From NCBI RefSeq assembly GCF_042767895.1, contig NC_091569.1, forward strand, positions 41,843,651-41,889,652: a stretch of DNA of 46,002 bases, written 5' to 3'. Of the stretch, positions 38,332 through 46,002 are shown in pieces. The notes beneath the pieces were generated by a model. It searched no databases and was not told the origin of the DNA. It was given only the letters and a program-made list of their open reading frames with translations. The stretch comes from Penaeus vannamei. Taxonomy: Eukaryota; Arthropoda; Malacostraca; Decapoda; Penaeidae. The translations under genes were made by a program, and so were the position numbers. How positions within the stretch are numbered: position 1 is the stretch's first letter; each line of letters starts with the position of its first letter.

Positions 38332-39503
38332 CTCAAATTTAACCAGGAGACTCCAAATTTCGTTTTCTCACATAAACTTGATCGTAAATCACTCTAATCC
38401 ACGATAGGTTACAGTACCTGCAATTTGGGGAGGTTAGGTTAGGTTACGTTGGTTAGGTTAGGTTAGGTTAGGTTAGGTTAGGTTAGGTTAGGTTAGGCTC
38501 AAATTTAACCAGGAGACTCCAAATTTCGTTTTCTCACATAAACTTGATCGTAAATCACTCTAATCCACGATAGGTTACAGTACCTGCAATTTGGGGAGGT
38601 TATGTTAGGTTACGTTGGTTAGGGTAGGTTAGGTTAGGTTAGGTTAGGTTAGGTTAGGTTAGGTTAGGCTCAAATTTAACCAGGAGACTCCAAATTTCGT
38701 TTTCTCACATAAACTTGATCGTAAATCACTCTAATCCACGATAGGTTACAGTACCTGCAATTTGGGGAGGTTAGGTTAGGTTACGTTGGTTAGGTTAGGT
38801 TAGGTTAGGTTAGGTTAGGTTAGGTTAGGTTAGGTTAGGCTCAAATTTAACCAGGAGACTCCAAATTTCGTTTTCTCACATAAACTTGATCGTAAATCAC
38901 TCTAATCCACGATAGGTTACAGTACCTGCAATTTGGGGAGGTTAGGTTAGGTTACGTTGGTTAGGTTAGGTTAGGTTAGGTTAGGTTAGGTTAGGTTAGG
39001 TTAGGCTCAAATTTAACCAGGAGACTCCAAATTTCGTTTTCTCACATAAACTTGATCGTAAATCACTCTAATCCACGATAGGTTACAGTACCTGCAATTT
39101 GGGGAGGTTAGGTTAGGTTACGTTGGTTAGGTTAGGTTAGGTTAGGTTAGGTTAGGTTAGGTTAGGTTAGGCTCAAATTTAACCAGGAGACTCCAAATTT
39201 CGTTTTCTCACATAAACTTGATCGTAAATCACTCTAATCCACGATAGGTTACAGTACCTGCAATTTGGGGAGGTTAGGTTAGGTTACGTTGGTTAGGTTA
39301 GGTTAGGTTAGGTTAGGTTAGGTTAGGTTAGGTTAGGCTCAAATTTAACCAGGAGACTCCAAATTTCGTTTTCTCACATAAACTTGATCGTAAATCACTC
39401 TAATCCACGATAGGTTACAGTACCTGCAATTTGGGGAGGTTAGGTTAGGTTACGTTGGTTAGGTTAGGTTAGGTTAGGTTAGGTTAGGTTAGGTTAGGTT
39501 AGG

Positions 39504-39991
39504 CTCAAATTTAACCAGGAGACTCCAAATTTCGTTTTCTCACATAAACTTGATCGTAAATCACTCTAATCCACGATAGGTTACAGTACCTGCAATTTGG
39601 GGAGGTTATGTTAGGTTACGTTGGTTAGGGTAGGTTAGGTTAGGTTAGGTTAGGTTAGGTTAGGTTAGGTTAGGCTCAAATTTAACCAGGAGACTCCAAA
39701 TTTCGTTTTCTCACATAAACTTGATCGTAAATCACTCTAATCCACGATAGGTTACAGTACCTGCAATTTGGGGAGGTTAGGTTAGGTTACGTTGGTTAGG
39801 TTAGGTTAGGTTAGGTTAGGTTCGGCTCAAATTTAACCAGGAGACTCCAAATTTCGTTTTCTCACATAAACTTGATCGTAAATCACTCTAATCCACGATA
39901 GGTTACAGTACCTGCAATTTGGGGACGTTAGGTTAGGTTACGTTGATTAGGTTAGGTTAGGTTAGGTTAGGTTAGGTTAGGTTAGGTTAGG
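39504..39991 (+). repeat. Linked variant trio T-C-D, copy 4
   Basis: T (171 bp), C (151 bp) and D (166 bp), the same length pattern as copy 1 at 28467. Confidence 0.8.
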
Positions 39992-42900
39992 CTCAAATTT
40001 AACCAGGAGACTCCAAATTTCGTTTTCTCACATAAACTTGATCGTAAATCACTCTAATCCACGATAGGTTACAGTACCTGCAATTTGGGGAGGTTAGGTT
40101 AGGTTACGTTGGTTAGGTTAGGTTAGGTTAGGTTAGGTTAGGTTAGGTTAGGTTAGGCTCAAATTTAACCAGGAGACTCCAAATTTCGTTTTCTCACATA
40201 AACTTGATCGTAAATCACTCTAATCCACGATAGGTTACAGTACCTGCAATTTGGGGAGGTTAGGTTAGGTTACGTTGATTAGGTTAGGTTAGGTTAGGTT
40301 AGGTTAGGTTAGGTTAGGTTAGGTTAGGTTAGGTTAGGCTCAAATTTAACCAGGAGACTCCAAATTTCGTTTTCTCACATAAACTTGATCGTAAATCACT
40401 CTAATCCACGATAGGTTACAGTACCTGCAATTTGGGGAGGTTAGGTTAGGTTACGTTGGTTAGGTTAGGTTAGGTTAGGTTAGGTTAGGTTAGGTTAGGT
40501 TAGGCTCAAATTTAACCAGGAGACTCCAAATTTCGTTTTCTCACATAAACTTGATCGTAAATCACTCTAATCCACGATAGGTTACAGTACCTGCAATTTG
40601 GGGAGGTTAGGTTAGGTTACGTTGGTTAGGTTAGGTTAGGTTAGGTTAGGTTAGGTTAGGTTAGGCTCAAATTTAACCAGGAGACTCCAAATTTCGTTTT
40701 CTCACATAAACTTGATCGTAAATCACTCTAATCCACGATAGGTTACAGTACCTGCAATTTGGGGAGGTTAGGTTAGGTTACGTTGGTTAGGTTAGGTTAG
40801 GTTAGGTTAGGTTAGGTTAGGTTAGGTTAGGCTCAAATTTAACCAGGAGACTCCAAATTTCGTTTTCTCACATAAACTTGATCGTAAATCACTCTAATCC
40901 ACGATAGGTTACAGTACCTGCAATTTGGGGAGGTTAGGTTAGGTTACGTTGGTTAGGTTAGGTTAGGTTAGGTTAGGTTAGGTTAGGTTAGGTTAGGCTC
41001 AAATTTAACCAGGAGACTCCAAATTTCGTTTTCTCACATAAACTTGATCGTAAATCACTCTAATCCACGATAGGTTACAGTACCTGCAATTTGGGGAGGT
41101 TAGGTTAGGTTACGTTGATTAGGTTAGGTTAGGTTAGGTTAGGTTAGGTTAGGTTAGGTTAGGTTAGGTTAGGTTAGGCTCAAATTTAACCAGGAGACTC
41201 CAAATTTCGTTTTCTCACATAAACTTGATCGTAAATCACTCTAATCCACGATAGGTTACAGTACCTGCAATTTGGGGAGGTTAGGTTAGGTTACGTTGGT
41301 TAGGTTAGGTTAGGTTAGGTTAGGTTAGGTTAGGTTAGGTTAGGCTCAAATTTAACCAGGAGACTCCAAATTTCGTTTTCTCACATAAACTTGATCGTAA
41401 ATCACTCTAATCCACGATAGGTTACAGTACCTGCAATTTGGGGAGGTTAGGTTAGGTTACGTTGGTTAGGTTAGGTTAGGTTAGGTTAGGTTAGGCTCAA
41501 ATTTAACCAGGAGACTCCAAATTTCGTTTTCTCACATAAACTTGATCGTAAATCACTCTAATCCACGATAGGTTACAGTACCTGCAATTTGGGGAGGTTA
41601 TGTTAGGTTACGTTGGTTAGGTTAGGTTAGGTTAGGTTAGGTTAGGTTAGGTTAGGTTAGGTTAGGCTCAAATTTAACCAGGAGACTCCAAATTTCGTTT
41701 TCTCACATAAACTTGATCGTAAATCACTCTAATCCACGATAGGTTACAGTACCTGCAATTTGGGGAGGTTAGGTTAGGTTACGTTGGTTAGGTTAGGTTA
41801 GGTTAGGTTAGGTTCGGCTCAAATTTAACCAGGAGACTCCAAATTTCGTTTTCTCACATAAACTTGATCGTAAATCACTCTAATCCACGATAGGTTACAG
41901 TACCTGCAATTTGGGGAGGTTAGGTTAGGTTACGTTGGTTAGGTTAGGTTAGGTTAGGTTAGGTTAGGTTAGGTTAGGTTAGGCTCAAATTTAACCAGGA
42001 GACTCCAAATTTCGTTTTCTCACATAAACTTGATCGTAAATCACTCTAATCCACGATAGGTTACAGTACCTGCAATTTGGGGAGGTTAGGTTAGGTTACG
42101 TTGGTTAGGTTAGGTTAGGTTAGGTTAGGTTAGGTTAGGTTAGGTTAGGCTCAAATTTAACCAGGAGACTCCAAATTTCGTTTTCTCACATAAACTTGAT
42201 CGTAAATCACTCTAATCCACGATAGGTTACAGTACCTGCAATTTGGGGAGGTTAGGTTAGGTTACGTTGGTTAGGTTAGGTTAGGTTAGGTTAGGTTAGG
42301 TTAGGTTAGGTTAGGTTAGGCTCAAATTTAACCAGGAGACTCCAAATTTCGTTTTCTCACATAAACTTGATCGTAAATCACTCTAATCCACGATAGGTTA
42401 CAGTACCTGCAATTTGGGGAGGTTAGGTTAGGTTACGTTGGTTAGGTTAGGTTAGGTTAGGTTAGGTTAGGTTAGGTTAGGTTAGGCTCAAATTTAACCA
42501 GGAGACTCCAAATTTCGTTTTCTCACATAAACTTGATCGTAAATCACTCTAATCCACGATAGGTTACAGTACCTGCAATTTGGGGAGGTTAGGTTAGGTT
42601 ACGTTGGTTAGGTTAGGTTAGGTTAGGTTAGGTTAGGTTAGGTTAGGTTAGGCTCAAATTTAACCAGGAGACTCCAAATTTCGTTTTCTCACATAAACTT
42701 GATCGTAAATCACTCTAATCCACGATAGGTTACAGTACCTGCAATTTGGGGAGGTTAGGTTAGGTTACGTTGGTTAGGTTAGGTTAGGTTAGGTTAGGTT
42801 AGGTTAGGTTAGGTTAGGTTAGGCTCAAATTTAACCAGGAGACTCCAAATTTCGTTTTCTCACATAAACTTGATCGTAAATCACTCTAATCCACGATAGG

Positions 42901-43784
42901 TTACAGTACCTGCAATTTGGGGAGGTTAGGTTAGGTTACGTTGGTTAGGTTAGGTTAGGTTAGGTTAGGTTAGGCTCAAATTTAACCAGGAGACTCCAAA
43001 TTTCGTTTTCTCACATAAACTTGATCGTAAATCACTCTAATCCACGATAGGTTACAGTACCTGCAATTTGGGGAGGTTAGGTTAGGTTACGTTGGTTAGG
43101 TTAGGTTAGGTTAGGTTAGGTTAGGTTAGGCTCAAATTTAACCAGGAGACTCCAAATTTCGTTTTCTCACATAAACTTGATCGTAAATCACTCTAATCCA
43201 CGATAGGTTACAGTACCTGCAATTTGGGGAGGTTAGGTTAGGTTACGTTGGTTAGGTTAGGTTAGGTTAGGTTAGGTTAGGTTAGGTTAGGTTAGGCTCA
43301 AATTTAACCAGGAGACTCCAAATTTCGTTTTCTCACATAAACTTGATCGTAAATCACTCTAATCCACGATAGGTTACAGTACCTGCAATTTGGGGAGGTT
43401 AGGTTAGGTTACGTTGGTTAGGTTAGGTTAGGTTAGGTTAGGTTCGGCTCAAATTTAACCAGGAGACTCCAAATTTCGTTTTCTCACATAAACTTGATCG
43501 TAAATCACTCTAATCCACGATAGGTTACAGTACCTGCAATTTGGGGACGTTAGGTTAGGTTACGTTGATTAGGTTAGGTTAGGTTAGGTTAGGTTAGGTT
43601 AGGTTAGGTTAGGTTAGGCTCAAATTTAACCAGGAGACTCCAAATTTCGTTTTCTCACATAAACTTGATCGTAAATCACTCTAATCCACGATAGGTTACA
43701 GTACCTGCAATTTGGGGAGGTTAGGTTAGGTTACGTTGGTTAGGTTAGGTTAGGTTAGGTTAGGTTAGGTTAGGTTAGGTTAGG

Positions 43785-44277
43785 CTCAAATTTAACCAGG
43801 AGACTCCAAATTTCGTTTTCTCACATAAACTTGATCGTAAATCACTCTAATCCACGATAGGTTACAGTACCTGCAATTTGGGGAGGTTATGTTAGGTTAC
43901 GTTGGTTAGGGTAGGTTAGGTTAGGTTAGGTTAGGTTAGGTTAGGTTAGGTTAGGCTCAAATTTAACCAGGAGACTCCAAATTTCGTTTTCTCACATAAA
44001 CTTGATCGTAAATCACTCTAATCCACGATAGGTTACAGTACCTGCAATTTGGGGAGGTTAGGTTAGGTTACGTTGGTTAGGTTAGGTTAGGTTAGGTTAG
44101 GTTCGGCTCAAATTTAACCAGGAGACTCCAAATTTCGTTTTCTCACATAAACTTGATCGTAAATCACTCTAATCCACGATAGGTTACAGTACCTGCAATT
44201 TGGGGAGGTTAGGTTAGGTTACGTTGATTAGGTTAGGTTAGGTTAGGTTAGGTTAGGTTAGGTTAGGTTAGGTTAGG
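43785..44277 (+). repeat. Linked variant trio T-C-D', copy 5
   Basis: T (171 bp) and C (151 bp) are typical. The third unit (171 bp) has TTGATTAGG but a normal GGGGAGG, so one of the two D marks is missing. A C-D pair at 43297-43618 lies just upstream. Confidence 0.75.
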
Positions 44278-45840
44278 CTCAAATTTAACCAGGAGACTCC
44301 AAATTTCGTTTTCTCACATAAACTTGATCGTAAATCACTCTAATCCACGATAGGTTACAGTACCTGCAATTTGGGGAGGTTAGGTTAGGTTACGTTGGTT
44401 AGGTTAGGTTAGGTTAGGTTAGGTTAGGTTAGGTTAGGTTAGGCTCAAATTTAACCAGGAGACTCCAAATTTCGTTTTCTCACATAAACTTGATCGTAAA
44501 TCACTCTAATCCACGATAGGTTACAGTACCTGCAATTTGGGGAGGTTAGGTTAGGTTACGTTGGTTAGGTTAGGTTAGGTTAGGTTAGGTTAGGTTAGGC
44601 TCAAATTTAACCAGGAGACTCCAAATTTCGTTTTCTCACATAAACTTGATCGTAAATCACTCTAATCCACGATAGGTTACAGTACCTGCAATTTGGGGAG
44701 GTTAGGTTAGGTTACGTTGGTTAGGTTAGGTTAGGTTAGGTTAGGTTAGGTTAGGTTAGGTTAGGCTCAAATTTAACCAGGAGACTCCAAATTTCGTTTT
44801 CTCACATAAACTTGATCGTAAATCACTCTAATCCACGATAGGTTACAGTACCTGCAATTTGGGGAGGTTATGTTAGGTTACGTTGGTTAGGTTAGGTTAG
44901 GTTAGGTTAGGTTAGGTTAGGCTCAAATTTAACCAGGAGACTCCAAATTTCGTTTTCTCACATAAACTTGATCGTAAATCACTCTAATCCACGATAGGTT
45001 ACAGTACCTGCAATTTGGGGAGGTTAGGTTAGGTTACGTTGGTTAGGTTAGGTTAGGTTAGGTTAGGTTAGGTTAGGTTAGGTTAGGCTCAAATTTAACC
45101 AGGAGACTCCAAATTTCGTTTTCTCACATAAACTTGATCGTAAATCACTCTAATCCACGATAGGTTACAGTACCTGCAATTTGGGGAGGTTAGGTTAGGT
45201 TACGTTGGTTAGGTTAGGTTAGGTTAGGTTAGGTTAGGTTAGGTTAGGTTAGGCTCAAATTTAACCAGGAGACTCCAAATTTCGTTTTCTCACATAAACT
45301 TGATCGTAAATCACTCTAATCCACGATAGGTTACAGTACCTGCAATTTGGGGAGGTTAGGTTAGGTTACGTTGGTTAGGTTAGGTTAGGTTAGGTTAGGT
45401 TAGGTTAGGTTAGGTTAGGCTCAAATTTAACCAGGAGACTCCAAATTTCGTTTTCTCACATAAACTTGATCGTAAATCACTCTAATCCACGATAGGTTAC
45501 AGTACCTGCAATTTGGGGAGGTTAGGTTAGGTTACGTTGGTTAGGTTAGGTTAGGTTAGGTTAGGTTAGGTTAGGTTAGGTTAGGCTCAAATTTAACCAG
45601 GAGACTCCAAATTTCGTTTTCTCACATAAACTTGATCGTAAATCACTCTAATCCACGATAGGTTACAGTACCTGCAATTTGGGGAGGTTAGGTTAGGTTA
45701 CGTTGGTTAGGTTAGGTTAGGTTAGGTTAGGTTAGGTTAGGTTAGGTTAGGCTCAAATTTAACCAGGAGACTCCAAATTTCGTTTTCTCACATAAACTTG
45801 ATCGTAAATCACTCTAATCCACGATAGGTTACAGTACCTG

Positions 45841-46002
45841 AAATTTTGGGGAGGAGGTTATTTTTTTTATTATTATTTATTATTCCCAAAATTTAAACCG
45901 GGAACTAAAATTTGTTTTTAAAAAAATTACGTTAAAATAGTGGGTTTAAAGTCCTAATTTAGGGGGTTATTCGTTTTATTTTTTTATTTTGGGTTAGGTT
46001 AG
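45841..46002 (+). repeat. Heavily altered terminal satellite unit
   Basis: The last intact core stops at its CCTG (45837-45840). What follows still matches the unit in order: AAATTTTGGGGAGG for CAATTTGGGGAGG, a T-rich stretch in place of the TTAGG tract, then CCCAAAATTTAAACCGGGA (about 45885) for CTCAAATTTAACCAGGA, TAAAATTTG for CCAAATTTCG, and finally GGGTTAGGTTAG at the end. Many differences are lengthened A or T runs. This could be true decay, or low-quality sequence at a long-read contig end. Confidence 0.65.

Larger units (their letters stand above)
7215..45840 (+). repeat. Composite telomere-motif satellite array, about 237 units
   Basis: Each unit has four parts. First comes a 102-bp core starting CTCAAATTTAACC, with CAGGAGACTCC at 14-23, ACTTGATCG at 45-53, CCACGATAGG at 68-77 and ending TGCAATTTGGGGAGG. 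Then come two TTAGG, then TTACG TTGG, then n TTAGG. Length is 121 + 5n. I read starts at 7215, 7357, 7503, 7659, 7810 and so on to 45752; n is usually 6 to 12, with 9 (166 bp) most frequent. Two early units (7215 and 7810, 142 bp) have TTTATG inside the tract. Core substitutions are rare, for example at 8284, 9162-9163, 13165, 15595, 16903 and 24212, plus a change near 23907. TTAGG is the standard arthropod telomeric repeat, so a subtelomeric or interstitial-telomeric satellite is likely. All frames are closed on both strands because a pentamer run puts a stop in each frame every 15 bases. Copy number depends on assembly quality. Confidence 0.97.

Noticed and set aside
7215..45840. CRISPR-like layout of regular repeats and spacers
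   Set aside because: The intervals between TTAGG runs are copies of one core and not diverse spacers, the context is eukaryotic and no cas genes exist.
7215..45840. Telomere-targeted non-LTR retrotransposons (TRAS/SART type)
   Set aside because: These insert in TTAGG arrays in some insects, but no open frame, endonuclease, reverse transcriptase or poly-A tail is present; the core is only 102 bp.
7215..45840. A true terminal telomere
   Set aside because: Functional telomeres are long uninterrupted TTAGG runs; here each run has only about 5 to 12 units between cores. Subtelomeric or interstitial placement fits better.

Overview
This is eukaryotic, non-coding, repeat-dominated DNA. I find no gene I can defend. 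The dominant motif is TTAGG, the usual arthropod telomeric repeat. The left flank is very rich in long di-, tetra- and hexanucleotide microsatellites (AT, GA, CT, GATA, GATAGA). That combination suggests an arthropod, and the microsatellite load is reminiscent of decapod crustaceans such as penaeid shrimp. The organism is an inference and was not tested.

Left flank, 1-6950. Positions 1-3540 are T-rich with C over G, contain no credible exon, and are broken by a (GA)n block (441-560), a 450-bp (AT)n block (1501-1957) and a compound GATAGA/GA/GATA block (2341-2600). Two stretches of the T-rich DNA are diverged copies of each other. Positions 3540-4170 switch to A-rich and carry a degenerate tRNA-like relic (3655-3730). 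A CpG-rich patch of about 240 bp (4171-4413) precedes a CA/AAAT/AT/CT series. A nearly perfect 174-bp palindrome (4936-5109) sits inside polypyrimidine DNA that contains its own small tandem duplications. A G+T-rich strand follows (5861-6640), then four diverged copies of a 65-72 bp minisatellite (6688-6950).

Satellite array, 6951-46002, about 85% of the window. It starts with three strongly diverged units (6970-7214), then has about 237 nearly identical units (7215-45840, counted by eye). Each unit has a 102-bp unique core, two TTAGG, the fixed variant pair TTACG TTGG, and a run of n TTAGG. Unit length is therefore 121 + 5n, mostly with n from 5 to 12 (146 to 181 bp), and 166 bp (n = 9) is most common. 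Core sequence is almost invariant; variation lies in n and in a few point variants of the TTAGG part. Those variants recur as linked sets from about 19 kb onward, a loose higher-order structure. All units point the same way, with the G-rich strand running left to right, as expected if the chromosome end lies to the right. The last 162 bp are a heavily altered unit that may be real decay or unpolished contig-end sequence.

The most interesting object is the composite telomere-motif satellite: how it arose, how it stays homogeneous, and whether it is subtelomeric. The sequence alone cannot settle whether it is already described. No protein-based system is present.
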